Shown: positions 52,511-61,026, counted from the first letter of the stretch. The stretch: 64,000 nt of DNA from Cauispirillum nitrogeniifigens (GCF_049800675.1 NZ_JBLOOT010000003.1:1-64000); one strand, 5' to 3'. Notes: generated by a model not told the origin, from the sequence alone. Numbers and translations: made by a program.

Positions 52511-53578
52511 TCAGGCCGGGTTCGGGAACAGGCGGAAGCGGTCGGCCGCCACCGCCAGGCGGTCGCCGCGCCGCCAGTCGCCCCAGCGCGGATCGGACAC
52601 CGGCAGCTCAACTTCGACAGGCCGGTTCAGCAGGTCAAGCTTGAGATCCACCCGCACCAGGCTGCCCGACAGGCGCAGGGCCTCCACCACGCCCAGGGCG
52701 CCGCCGCCGTTGCGGCCCTCCAGCACCCGCATGTCATGAGGCCGCACGTACATGCGGTGGCGGCCCTGGCCGGAGCCATCGGCCTCGGCCAGCGGCACCG
52801 AACAGCCGTCAAGGAATGCCTTGCCGTCGCGCACCTCGACCGGCAGCACGTTGACCGAGCCCAGGAACTCGTAGACGAAGGGCGTCGCCGGCTCGCGGTA
52901 GAGGTCGAACGGCGCGGCCACCTGTTCAATGCGCCCCTTGTTGACGATGGCGACACGGTCGGCCAGTTCCAGGGCCTCCTCCTGGTCGTGGGTGACGAAC
53001 ACGGTGGTGTGGCCGGTGCGGTCGTGCAGGTCGCGCAGCCACCGGCGCAGATCCTTGCGCACCTTGGCGTCCAGCGCCCCGAACGGCTCGTCGAGCAGCA
53101 GCACGCCGGGCTCGATGGCCAGGGCGCGGGCCAACGCCACGCGCTGACGCTGGCCGCCGGAGAGTTGCGAGGGAAAGCGCTTCTCCAGCCCGTCGAGTTG
53201 GACCAGGGCCAGAAGGTCGCGGGCGCGGCGCACGATCTCGGTGCGCGGCGGGCGGGTGGCGCGCGGCCGCACGCTCAGGCCGAAGCACACGTTGTCCAGC
53301 ACCGTCATGGTCTTGAACAGGGCGTAGTGCTGGAACACGAAGCCGACGTTGCGCTCCCGCACATCGGCGTGCACCAGATCGCGGCCATTGAACAGGATGT
53401 GCCCGTCGCTCGGCGTTTCCAGGCCGGCGATGGAGCGCAGCAAGGTGGTCTTGCCCGACCCCGACGGCCCCAGCAGGGCGATCAGTTCGCCCGGCTCGAT
53501 GGTCAGGTCGACGCCGTTCAGGGCGGGCGCGCCCCCCTGCCCGTAGTCCTTGCGCAAGCCCGTGATGTCGATACGCAT
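52511..53578 (-). CDS. cysA: Sulfate/thiosulfate ABC transporter ATP-binding protein
   Basis: This 355-residue ATPase energises sulfate import with CysT and CysW. It has Walker A GPSGSGKTT, the Q-loop, signature QLSGGQRQRVALARALA, Walker B LLLDEPFGALD and the switch His in FVTHDQEEA. The C-terminal TOBE-type regulatory domain (about 240-355) is present. ATG at 53578 lies 14 bases after cysW. It opens RIDITGLRKDYGQGGAPALN, with a slightly unusual Gly/Ala insertion. Length is normal. Confidence 0.95.
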   Translation of the reverse strand: MRIDITGLRKDYGQGGAPALNGVDLTIEPGELIALLGPSGSGKTTLLRSIAGLETPSDGHILFNGRDLVHADVRERNVGFVFQHYALFKTMTVLDNVCFGLSVRPRATRPPRTEIVRRARDLLALVQLDGLEKRFPSQLSGGQRQRVALARALAIEPGVLLLDEPFGALDAKVRKDLRRWLRDLHDRTGHTTVFVTHDQEEALELADRVAIVNKGRIEQVAAPFDLYREPATPFVYEFLGSVNVLPVEVRDGKAFLDGCSVPLAEADGSGQGRHRMYVRPHDMRVLEGRNGGGALGVVEALRLSGSLVRVDLKLDLLNRPVEVELPVSDPRWGDWRRGDRLAVAADRFRLFPNPA

Positions 53579-53592
53579 GATCGGATGTTCCT

Positions 53593-54447
53593 TCAATGAC
53601 GGCCGGCGCCGGCCCCGGCGCCTCGGCCTTCCAGCCACGTCTTCAGAACCAGCGTCACCAGGGCCAGCAGGGCCAGCAGCGAGGCGACGGCGAAGGCGGC
53701 GGCGAAGTTGTACTCGTTGTAGAGAATTTCGACGTGCAGCGGCATGGTGTTGGTGAAGCCCCGGATATGCCCCGACACCACCGACACGGCCCCGAATTCG
53801 CCCATGGCGCGGGCGTTGCACAGCAGCACGCCGTAGAGCAGCCCCCACTTGGCATTGGGCAGGGTGACGCGGCGGAAGATCTGCCAGCCGCTGGCCCCCA
53901 GGGTGCGGGCGGCTTCCTCGTCGGTGATGCCCTGCTGCTCCATCAGCGGGATCAGCTCGCGGGCGACGAAGGGCACGGTGACGAAGATGGTCGCCAGCAC
54001 GATGCCCGGCACGGCGAAGATGACCTGCACGCCATGAGCCGACAGCCACGGCCCGAACCAGCCGGCGGCGCCGAACAGCAGCACGTAGATCAGACCGGCG
54101 ATCACCGGCGAGACCGAAAACGGCAGGTCGATCAGGGTGATGAGCAGGCTGCGGCCAGGAAAGCGGAACTTGGCGACGGCCCAGGCGGCGGCCAGCCCGA
54201 ACACCACGTTCAGCGGCACGGCGATGGCGGCGACCAACAGGGTCAGGCGGACCGCCGCCAGGGCGTCAGGCTCGATCAGCGCGGCGGCATAGGCCCCCAG
54301 GCCCTGCGACAGCGCCTCACGGAACACCGCGACCAGCGGCAACATCAGGAACAGGGAGAGAAACAGCACGGCGACGGCCAGCAGCGCCAGGCGGACGAAC
54401 CCGCCTTCCGCGATGGTGGCGCCCCGGCGGGCAGCGAGCGTGGTCAT
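53593..54447 (-). CDS. cysW: Sulfate ABC transporter permease CysW
   Basis: This 284-residue inner-membrane permease has about six helices and the EAA loop (EEAARTLGASGWQIFRRVTL) that docks to CysA. RAMGEFGAVSVVSGHIRGFT and TMPLHVEILYNEYNF are CysW hallmarks. ATG at 54447 overlaps the cysT stop (ATGA), so the two permeases are made in equal amounts. The Gly/Ala-rich C-terminal tail is not conserved. Confidence 0.95.
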   Translation of the reverse strand: MTTLAARRGATIAEGGFVRLALLAVAVLFLSLFLMLPLVAVFREALSQGLGAYAAALIEPDALAAVRLTLLVAAIAVPLNVVFGLAAAWAVAKFRFPGRSLLITLIDLPFSVSPVIAGLIYVLLFGAAGWFGPWLSAHGVQVIFAVPGIVLATIFVTVPFVARELIPLMEQQGITDEEAARTLGASGWQIFRRVTLPNAKWGLLYGVLLCNARAMGEFGAVSVVSGHIRGFTNTMPLHVEILYNEYNFAAAFAVASLLALLALVTLVLKTWLEGRGAGAGAGRH

Positions 54448-55289
54448 GCGGCCCCCATGCGCTTGCGGCTCCACGACTGGAGCAGGTTGATGGCCAGCAG
54501 AAGGACGAAGGAGATGCCCAGCATCATGGCGGCCACCGCCGTCGCCCCGGCATAGTTGAACTCCTCCAGGCGGATGACGATGAGCAGCGGGGCGATCTCC
54601 GACACCAGCGGAATGTTGCCGGCGATGAAGATGACCGAGCCGTACTCCCCCACCCCGCGCGCGAAGGCCAGGGCGATGCCGGTCGACAGCGACGGCAGCA
54701 GCGACGGCAGGACCACCCGGCGGAAGGCTTGCGCCCGCGTGGCCCCCAGGGTGGCGGCGGCCTCCTCGATCTCCAGGTCGAGGTCTTCCAGCACCGGCTG
54801 GACCGACCGCACCACGAACGGCAGGCCGATGAACACCAGGGCAACGACGATGCCCAGCGGCGTGTAGGCGACCTTGATCCCCAGGTGCGCCAGCAGGCTG
54901 CCGACCCAGCCGTTTTCGGCGTACAGGGCGGTCAAGGCGATGCCGGCCACCGCCGTTGGCAGGGCGAACGGCAGGTCGACCATGGCATCGACCACCTTGC
55001 GACCGGGGAAGTCGTAGCGCACCAGCACCCAGGCGACCAGCAGCCCGAAGACGCCGTTGACCAGGGCGGCGGCAAGGGCCGTGCCGAAGCTCAGGCGCAG
55101 GGCGTTCAAGGTGCGCGGGTCGGTGGCGATGGCGGCGAAGTCCCGCCAGCCCAGGCCCACGGTCTCCACCACCACGGTGGACAGCGGCAGCAGGACGATC
55201 AGCGACAGGTATGCGAGCGTGAAGCCCAGCGTCATCCCGAACCCCGGGATGACGCTGGTTCGCTCGACCACGGGAAGGCCGAAGCGCAT
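54444..55289 (-). CDS. cysT: Sulfate ABC transporter permease CysT
   Basis: This 281-residue inner-membrane permease (CysU) pairs with CysW. It has the EAA loop (EEAAATLGATRAQAFRRVVL), FARGVGEYGSVIFIAGN and PLLIVIRLEEFNYAGATAVA, all typical. It begins IPGFGMTLGFTLAYLSLIVL after a short basic N-terminus. It starts six bases after the binding-protein gene, in one operon with it. Confidence 0.95.
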   Translation of the reverse strand: MRFGLPVVERTSVIPGFGMTLGFTLAYLSLIVLLPLSTVVVETVGLGWRDFAAIATDPRTLNALRLSFGTALAAALVNGVFGLLVAWVLVRYDFPGRKVVDAMVDLPFALPTAVAGIALTALYAENGWVGSLLAHLGIKVAYTPLGIVVALVFIGLPFVVRSVQPVLEDLDLEIEEAAATLGATRAQAFRRVVLPSLLPSLSTGIALAFARGVGEYGSVIFIAGNIPLVSEIAPLLIVIRLEEFNYAGATAVAAMMLGISFVLLLAINLLQSWSRKRMGAA

Positions 55290-55295
55290 GGGACC

Positions 55296-56345
55296 TCACC
55301 GGGCCTGGGTGGACGACGGACGCGGCTGGTAGATCTGGTCGAAGACCCCGCCGTCGGCGAAGAAGTGCGTCTGCGCGTGGCGCCACCCGCCGAACGCCCC
55401 GTCGATGGTCAGCAGCTTGACGTCAGGGAAGCGGCGCAGGTCCTCGGCGTCGGCATGCTGCGGATGAACCGGCCGGTAGTAGTGCTTGGCGGCCAGCTTC
55501 TGGCCCGCCGGCGAATACAGGAAGTTCAGGTAGGCGGTGGCCTGCTTGCGGGTGCCGCGCGCGTCGACCACCTTGTCGACGATGGCCACCGGCGGCTGGG
55601 CCAGGATGCTGACCGACGGCACGACGATCTCGAACTTGTCCGGCCCCAGTTCCTCCAGCGCCAGGAAGGCTTCGTTCTCCCAGGCCAGCAGGGCGTCGCC
55701 GATGCCGCGCTGCACGAAGGTGGTGGTCGCCCCGCGCGCGCCGGTGTCGAGCACCGGGACGTTGCGCAGCAGGGCGCCGACGTAGTCGCGCACCTTGGCC
55801 TCGTCGCCGCCGAAGTGCTCCATCGCCCAGCCCCAGGCCGCCAGGAAGTTCCAGCGCGCCCCGCCGGAGGTCTTGGGGTTGGGGGTGATGACCTGCACCC
55901 CGTCGCGGGCCAGGTCGCCCCAGTCCTTCAGGCCCTTGGGATTGCCCTTGCGGACCAGGAACACGATGGTCGAGGTGTAAGGCGCGCTGGCTTCGGGAAA
56001 CTCCTTCTGCCAGTCGGCGTCGATGCTGCCGGCCTTGTCGGCGATGGCGTCGATGTCGTAGGCCAGCGCCAGGGTGACGACATCGGCCTCCAGACCGTCG
56101 ATCACCGCACGGGCCTGCTTGCCCGATCCGCCGTGCGACATGCGCAGGTCGATCCCCTCGCCGCTCTCCCGCTTCCAGTGCTCGGCGAAGGCGGCATTGA
56201 CCTCTTTGTATAGTTCTCTGGTCGGGTCATAGGATACATTGAGCAGCGTGGTGTCCGCCCGCGCCGCCGGAGCGGCGATCCCTAGGGCCGGAACGGCCAG
56301 CGAAATTCCCAGCAAGGCTGCGGTCGCATGACGAATGAACGACAT
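55296..56345 (-). CDS. sbp: Periplasmic sulfate-binding protein
   Basis: This 349-residue solute-binding protein delivers sulfate to CysTWA. A signal peptide (about 1-30, ending PAARADT) precedes the mature TLLNVSYDPTRELY. Anion-binding signatures SHGGSGKQA, APYTSTIVFLVRKGNPK, SGGARWNFLAAWG and DTGARGATTTFV match Sbp closely. ATG at 56345 has AGGGG six bases upstream. It is the first gene of the sulfate operon and is divergent from the Rrf2-family gene; nested inverted repeats lie just upstream of its start. Confidence 0.95.
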   Translation of the reverse strand: MSFIRHATAALLGISLAVPALGIAAPAARADTTLLNVSYDPTRELYKEVNAAFAEHWKRESGEGIDLRMSHGGSGKQARAVIDGLEADVVTLALAYDIDAIADKAGSIDADWQKEFPEASAPYTSTIVFLVRKGNPKGLKDWGDLARDGVQVITPNPKTSGGARWNFLAAWGWAMEHFGGDEAKVRDYVGALLRNVPVLDTGARGATTTFVQRGIGDALLAWENEAFLALEELGPDKFEIVVPSVSILAQPPVAIVDKVVDARGTRKQATAYLNFLYSPAGQKLAAKHYYRPVHPQHADAEDLRRFPDVKLLTIDGAFGGWRHAQTHFFADGGVFDQIYQPRPSSTQAR

Positions 56346-56371
56346 TTTACACCCCTTGTTCGTTAGCGTGA

Positions 56372-56418
56372 TTCGCTTGTACAGTATGACTACCAATCCA
56401 GTAGTCTTAGCAAGCGAA
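56372..56418. promoter_or_regulatory. Nested inverted repeats in the sbp/Rrf2 divergent promoter
   Basis: An inner perfect dyad GACTAC-N7-GTAGTC (56388-56406) is enclosed by an outer perfect 8-bp dyad TTCGCTTG (56372-56379) and CAAGCGAA (56411-56418). The site lies 27-73 bases upstream of sbp and about 50-95 upstream of the regulator start. The position suggests an operator for the adjacent Rrf2 protein or a CysB-type activator. Confidence 0.6.
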
Positions 56419-56466
56419 ATTTTCCCGCCCGCCGTCCGGGCGGTGCCGTAACGGAGGGGGCCCGAG

Positions 56467-56967
56467 TTGACGAACCTGCCCGATGGGTTTAACCGTGAAG
56501 GCGTTCCCGCCAATCGACGGACCAACGTCGTGCTGTCCCAGAAAGCCAAGTACGCCCTGCGCGCCCTGCTCGCCCTGGCCGAAGCCGACCAGGACCATCC
56601 GCTGCTGATCGCCGAGATCGCGGAGGCGCAGCGCATTCCCAAAAAGTTCCTGGAGCAGATCCTGCTGGATCTGAAGTTCCACGGGCTGGTGGCGAGCCGG
56701 CGGGGCAAGCACGGCGGCTACATCCTGGTCAAGCCGGCCGACCTTATCAGCCTGGCCGACGTCATCCGCATGATCGACGGCCCCATCGCCCCGCTGCCGT
56801 GCCTCAGCCGCACGTCCTACCAGCGCTGCGCCGACTGCGACGGCGAGGCGCAGTGCCGCCTGCGCCGCGCCTTCGCCAAGGCGCACGATGCCAACCTGCG
56901 GGTTCTGGAAACGACCAGCCTGGCGTCGCTGCTCGACGACGACGCAGCGCAGCGCGAGGCTGTTTAG
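56467..56967 (+). CDS. Rrf2-family transcriptional regulator (possible Fe-S or cysteine sensor)
   Basis: This 166-residue regulator has the Rrf2 winged helix (LSQKAKYALRALLALAEADQ, then IPKKFLEQILLDLKFHGLVA and RGKHGGYILVKP). Four Cys at 112, 121, 124 and 130 (CLSRTSYQRCADCDGEAQC) could hold an iron-sulfur cluster, as three Cys do in IscR. Divergence from the sulfate-uptake operon suggests control of sulfur supply, comparable to CymR in Firmicutes. A TTG at 56467 is the likely start because GGAGGGGG lies six bases before it; the family core starts only at residue 23, so a shorter start at a GTG is possible. Confidence 0.85.
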   Translation: MTNLPDGFNREGVPANRRTNVVLSQKAKYALRALLALAEADQDHPLLIAEIAEAQRIPKKFLEQILLDLKFHGLVASRRGKHGGYILVKPADLISLADVIRMIDGPIAPLPCLSRTSYQRCADCDGEAQCRLRRAFAKAHDANLRVLETTSLASLLDDDAAQREAV

Positions 56968-56992
56968 GGCGCCCCGCCTTAGGGGCTACGTA

Positions 56993-58441
56993 TTAGGGCG
57001 TCACGTCGGGCCGGAAGGAGAACGCCGACTGGCCGCGCAGGTTCTGGTCGACGATCAGGGCATGGTTGAGCGGCGGGAACGCCCGCTGGCTACAGTCCAG
57101 GCGTTCGCACAGGCGGCAGTTGACGCCGATGGGCACGGCGGCGTCGCGGTTGTCGAGCTGCAACCCGTCGGCATGGACGAGTTGCGCGGCGTGGTGCGCC
57201 TCGCAGCCGAGCGCCAGGGCGAACCGCTGCGGCGGCGCGCGGTGGCCACCGCCGGTCTTCGTCATCGACCGCGCGATGAAGAAGTAGAGGGTGCCGTCGG
57301 GCATCTCGGCAAGCTGGGTGTGCAGGACGCCGGGCATGGAAAAGGCGTCATAGACGTTCCACCGCGGACAGGCGCCTCCGAAGCGGGCGAACTGCAACGG
57401 CGCCGCGCTGAACCGCTTGGACACGTTGCCCGCCTTGTCGACGCGGATCATGAAGAACGGCACGCTGCGGGCATTGGGCCGCTGGAGGGTCGTCAGGCGG
57501 TGGCAGATCTGCTCGAAGGTGACATCGAAGCGGTGCTGAAGGAGTTCCAGGTCGTAGCGGTGCTTGCGCGCCGCGTTGTAGACCGCCGTGTAGGGCAGCA
57601 GCACGGCACCGGCGAAGTAGTTGGCAAGCCCCACGCGGGCAAGGTCGCGGGCCTCGTCGGTGGTCAGGGCCGCCGCGTCGATGATGCGGCGGAACAGCGG
57701 CTCGTGCTCCAGCAGGCCGATCTTGACCGCCATGTGGAAGACGCGCGCCTGCGGCGACAGCAGCTCCGACAGCAGCAGGCGGTGGCTGTGACGGTCAAAA
57801 CGGCGGATGGCATGCCCCATGACGTCCACCGGCATGCGCTTGACGCGCACCCGATGGGCCTGGCCGAGGTATTCGATCAGGCCGCGGGAGAGATCGCCGA
57901 TCTCCAGCTTCGCCCGCTGCCATAGCTCCTCGGCGGCCGTCTCCAGGGCCGGAAAGTGATTCTCGTTGGCCTGGAAGAAGTCGCGCACCTCCTCCAGGGG
58001 AAAGGCCTTGGTCTGGAGAACCTGCAACTTGTCGCGGTCGGCGACGCGTTCCGACAAGGCGCGGATGGCGACGTGCGCCTCGTGATAGGCGTGGTAAAGC
58101 TCCAGAACCGCCTCGCTCAGGGCCGGCGCCACGGCGGCGACCTCGCGCACGTCCTGCTTCTTGATGTCGCAGTGCTGGAACAGCGGATCGGCGAAGACCT
58201 CGGTCAACTGCCCGACAAGGCGGGCTTCCTCGGTATCGGCGAAGGAGTGGATCTCGATGTCGAAAGCCTGGCTGAGCTTGAGCAGCAGGCGCACCGTCAC
58301 CGGGCGGTGGTTGTTCTCGATGAGATTGAAGTAGCTCGGCGACAGGCCCAGGCGCTCGGCCATCTGGGCCTGCGTCAGGTTGAGATCCCGCCGCAGGCGC
58401 CGGATCTTGTGACCCAGCATGACCTTGCCGTCCTTCGCCAT
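56993..58441 (-). CDS. ScfR/RamB-type short-chain acyl-CoA-responsive regulator
   Basis: This 482-residue regulator has an XRE-type helix-turn-helix (LTQAQMAERLGLSPSYFNLI, about residues 23-42), a middle region of the IrrE/ImmA-like type, and the long C-terminal ScfR (DUF2083) domain ending with CRLCERLDCSQRAFPP. Relatives such as RamB and PccR control acetate, propionate or ethylmalonyl-CoA genes and bind TTTGCAAA-like sites. Here it sits 101 bases downstream of the crotonyl-CoA carboxylase/reductase gene, whose upstream region carries TTGCAA-type repeats. ATG at 58441 fits the family opening; longer starts to 58546 are less likely. Confidence 0.88.
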   Translation of the reverse strand: MAKDGKVMLGHKIRRLRRDLNLTQAQMAERLGLSPSYFNLIENNHRPVTVRLLLKLSQAFDIEIHSFADTEEARLVGQLTEVFADPLFQHCDIKKQDVREVAAVAPALSEAVLELYHAYHEAHVAIRALSERVADRDKLQVLQTKAFPLEEVRDFFQANENHFPALETAAEELWQRAKLEIGDLSRGLIEYLGQAHRVRVKRMPVDVMGHAIRRFDRHSHRLLLSELLSPQARVFHMAVKIGLLEHEPLFRRIIDAAALTTDEARDLARVGLANYFAGAVLLPYTAVYNAARKHRYDLELLQHRFDVTFEQICHRLTTLQRPNARSVPFFMIRVDKAGNVSKRFSAAPLQFARFGGACPRWNVYDAFSMPGVLHTQLAEMPDGTLYFFIARSMTKTGGGHRAPPQRFALALGCEAHHAAQLVHADGLQLDNRDAAVPIGVNCRLCERLDCSQRAFPPLNHALIVDQNLRGQSAFSFRPDVTP

Positions 58442-58542
58442 GCCTCTGTCCTTAGCTCCGCTGGAAGCGCAGTTAAGCAAAAGGCCCGGCCCGCCGTCAA
58501 CGAAACCGGGAGCGGCCGGCGACCGCTCCCTTCGTCCGATGG

Positions 58543-60366
58543 TCATTCGGCGGCGGTGCGCGCCGATTCCTCGATCATGCGGCGCATCACGTCGCCGGTG
58601 GCGATGATGCCGGCCGCCTGGCCGTTCTCGGTCACCACCAGATGGTGGACGCGATGCCCGGTCATGACCGAAACCGCCTCGGTGAGGGTGGCGGTGGCCT
58701 CGATCATGAAGGGATTGGGCGTCATCACGTCCCGCACCGGCGTCTGATGGACAACGGCGGAGGGCCGCCCCTGCCCGGCCAGGACCACGTCGGTGTGCGA
58801 CACGATGCCGACCGGCTTGCCCTGGTCGGCCACCACGACCGCCGTCGTGTTGCGGGCCAGCATGAGGCGGGCGGCGGTGGCCAGGGTGTCGTGCGGCGCG
58901 ACCATGGACATGTCGCGCACCATGATGTCGCGGACGATGCCGGCGTCGTTCGCCGCGCTGGGGGCCTCGACGTCGGCGCCAACGGCGGCCTCGACGTCCT
59001 CCAGCGGGATCGCCACCGGCACCAGACGCGGCAGGTCGTCGGCGTTGTGCGCCGGCATGTGCGGATGGGGCAGCGGCAGCGGCTCGGACGCGGTCTTGCC
59101 CAGGCCGAACTCCTTGGCCCCGACCAGCACGCCCATGTTGCCGTGCGGATGCTTGTTTTCATACATGAGCTGGTGGGCGTCGGGGATCTGGTCCCAGGTG
59201 AAGCCCTGCGACAGGCACGGGTCGATCAGGCCCTGAACCACCATGTCGTTGAAGGCATAGCACTGGGCGTCGTTGGCGAAGTGCGATCCCTGCACGCGCT
59301 TCTGGCGCATCCACAGATAGCGCAGGTCGACGGTGGCGTTGAAGCCCGTCGTGCCGGCGCAGACCACCACCATGCCGCCGGTGTCGCAGACGAACAGCGA
59401 GGACGGGATGGTGGTCTCGCCCGGATGCTCGAACACGATGCGCGGCTGCTTCTTTTCGCCCAGCACGTCCCAGATGGCCTGGCCGAAGGAACGCACGCCC
59501 TTGAGCCACGCATTGTAGCCGGCGGTGTCCTTCCAGTGCGGCAGCATGCCCCAGTGGTCGAAGTTCTTGCGGTTGATGCAGCCCTTGGCGCCCAGTTCCT
59601 TGCAGTAGTCGAACTTGTCCTCGCCGGACACCACGGCAATCGGCACCGCCCCCTTGGCGCGGGCGATCTGGATGGCCATGGAGCCCAGCCCGCCGGCGCC
59701 GCCCCAGATGAGGGTCACGTCGCCCTCGCGCAGGGCATGTTCCTTCCAGCCCAGCAGCATGCGATAGGCGGTGGCGCCAACCAGCATGTAGGCGGCGGCC
59801 TCTTCCCACGACAGGTGCTTGGGCTTGGGCGCGCACTGGGTGCCCTTGACCCGCGTGAACTGCGCGAAGCTACCGTAGTTGGTCTCGTAGCCCCAGATCC
59901 GGTAGGTCGGGGAGTACATCTGGTCCACCCCGGCCTGCACCATCGGGCATTCCGGGTCATAGGTGCCACAGTGCACGACGACTTCATCGCCGACCTTCAC
60001 GTTGCGGACCTTGGAGCCAACCTTGTAGACGATGCCGGAGGCATCGGACCCGCCGATGTGGAACGGCTCGGGCTCGCCGGCCTTGTTGCGGGCGGCGATC
60101 ACGTTCACCGGCAGGCCCAGGCCGGCCCACACGTTGTTGTAGTTGACACCGGCCGCCATGACGTACACGAGGCAGTCGTAGTCCCCGATCTCGGGCGTGT
60201 CGACAACCTCGGGCTTGAACGCGTCCTTGGGTTCGCCGAAGCGCTCCGGACGGATCAGCCACGCATGCATCTTCGGCGGAATTTCGCCCAGCGGCGGCAT
60301 TTCGCCGATGTCGTACAGGTCCTTTGCCACGTTCAAGCCCTCCGTTGTGGTGGCCTGATCGTGCAT
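58543..60366 (-). CDS. ccr: Crotonyl-CoA carboxylase/reductase with C-terminal CBS pair
   Basis: This 607-residue protein catalyses NADPH-dependent reductive carboxylation of crotonyl-CoA to ethylmalonyl-CoA, the key step of the ethylmalonyl-CoA pathway for acetyl-CoA assimilation. Residues 1-430 are a complete Ccr: NADPH loop WGGAGGLGSM (221-230) and the CO2-site regions GVNYNN (Asn77), GYETN (Tyr160, Glu161) and GSHFAN (His362). After a Pro/His/Ala linker (about 430-475) come two CBS domains (476-605; IMVRDMSMVAPHDTLATAAR, VMTPNPFMIEATATLTEAVS). Usual Ccr proteins end near residue 430, so this is a fusion. CBS pairs bind AMP, ATP or SAM, which suggests allosteric control. AGGAAA precedes ATG 60366. 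Confidence 0.93.
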   Translation of the reverse strand: MHDQATTTEGLNVAKDLYDIGEMPPLGEIPPKMHAWLIRPERFGEPKDAFKPEVVDTPEIGDYDCLVYVMAAGVNYNNVWAGLGLPVNVIAARNKAGEPEPFHIGGSDASGIVYKVGSKVRNVKVGDEVVVHCGTYDPECPMVQAGVDQMYSPTYRIWGYETNYGSFAQFTRVKGTQCAPKPKHLSWEEAAAYMLVGATAYRMLLGWKEHALREGDVTLIWGGAGGLGSMAIQIARAKGAVPIAVVSGEDKFDYCKELGAKGCINRKNFDHWGMLPHWKDTAGYNAWLKGVRSFGQAIWDVLGEKKQPRIVFEHPGETTIPSSLFVCDTGGMVVVCAGTTGFNATVDLRYLWMRQKRVQGSHFANDAQCYAFNDMVVQGLIDPCLSQGFTWDQIPDAHQLMYENKHPHGNMGVLVGAKEFGLGKTASEPLPLPHPHMPAHNADDLPRLVPVAIPLEDVEAAVGADVEAPSAANDAGIVRDIMVRDMSMVAPHDTLATAARLMLARNTTAVVVADQGKPVGIVSHTDVVLAGQGRPSAVVHQTPVRDVMTPNPFMIEATATLTEAVSVMTGHRVHHLVVTENGQAAGIIATGDVMRRMIEESARTAAE

Positions 60367-60403
60367 AACAAGCTTTTCCTATTCAAGGCCGGCGTACCTG
60401 TAA

Positions 60404-60424
60404 ACTTGCAATGATGCAATGCAG
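60404..60424 (-). promoter_or_regulatory. TTGCAA-type repeats upstream of ccr
   Basis: On the minus strand the sequence CTGCATTGCATCATTGCAAG contains two direct copies of ATTGCA spaced eight bases apart and ends with TTGCAAGTTT, close to the RamB/ScfR-family site AAACTTTGCAAA on the other strand. It lies about 40-58 bases before the ccr start. Binding by the ScfR-type protein encoded next door is inferred. Confidence 0.5.
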
Positions 60425-60473
60425 CGTAACTATTTTTCAGAAATCTTGAAAACATTGAAGCGTTCCGCGTCCG

Positions 60474-60497
60474 CCGGCGCCAAAGGCCCTGCGCCGG
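60474..60497 (-). terminator. Hairpin after the small membrane-protein gene
   Basis: CCGGCGC (60474-60480) and GCGCCGG (60491-60497) form a 7-bp GC stem with a 10-base loop, 18 bases after the stop of the minus-strand gene at 60515. No T-run follows directly, so it is a weak terminator call. Confidence 0.35.
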
Positions 60498-60514
60498 GGA
60501 CGGAGCGCCCAGGG

Positions 60515-60763
60515 TCAGACGCTCGCCACCGCCTTCGCCAGGGCGCGGAACCGGGGCCGAAGAACGCGGTCGGGAAAGCGGAAGGCACGCGGCCAGCGCC
60601 GCCGCCCCCGCACGTACAGGCGCCGCGCGCCGGCCGAGTTGCGCAGCGCCAGAACGCCGGCCGCGCTCATCAGGGGCACCTCCAGCGGGACGGGCAGGAT
60701 CACCGTCGCCAACGCGGCGAGGGCGAGGACGGCGGCCAGGGCAAGGGCTAGAAAGCGGCGCAT
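60515..60763 (-). CDS. Small two-helix membrane protein
   Basis: This 82-residue protein has an N-terminal helix (FLALALAAVLALAALATVIL), a short turn with PVPLEVPLMS, a second helix (LMSAAGVLALRN) and a strongly basic tail (LYVRGRRRWPRAFRF). It resembles the small PGPGW-type membrane proteins of proteobacteria in layout, but the signature is not exact. Function unknown. The ATG at 60763 has GGAG eight bases upstream and is preferred over longer starts. It lies between the 24-residue gene and ccr on the same strand. Confidence 0.6.
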   Translation of the reverse strand: MRRFLALALAAVLALAALATVILPVPLEVPLMSAAGVLALRNSAGARRLYVRGRRRWPRAFRFPDRVLRPRFRALAKAVASV

Positions 60764-60863
60764 GGTCCAGACTCCGAAAGGGGTGCTGAACCCTGTATGC
60801 TCCCCGCCCGTGGCGTCAGAAGGGAGCAATCGCGGCAAATTCAGGGTGATTCCGGCGCAGTCC

Positions 60864-60938
60864 TCAGAACACGCCGACGAGCCACAGCACGATGATGAGG
60901 CTCAGCGGCACCCCCAGAAGCCACAGGATGATGGGCAT
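60864..60938 (-). CDS. 24-residue membrane miniprotein
   Basis: This tiny gene encodes MPIILWLLGVPLSLIIVLWL plus VGVF, a single membrane helix with a central Gly-Val-Pro. Near-identical miniproteins are, to my recollection, widespread in proteobacteria without known function. A perfect AGGAGG lies six bases before the ATG at 60938, strong evidence of translation. It is too short for most gene finders. It precedes the 82-residue membrane protein gene by about 100 bases. Confidence 0.75.
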   Translation of the reverse strand: MPIILWLLGVPLSLIIVLWLVGVF

Positions 60939-61026
60939 GAACTCCCTCCTCTCTTGATCGCGCCGTCGGCACACCAACGGCGCGACGGCCAGGAGGTTCC
61001 CGCTTTCCATGCCCGGCGCCATGCGA

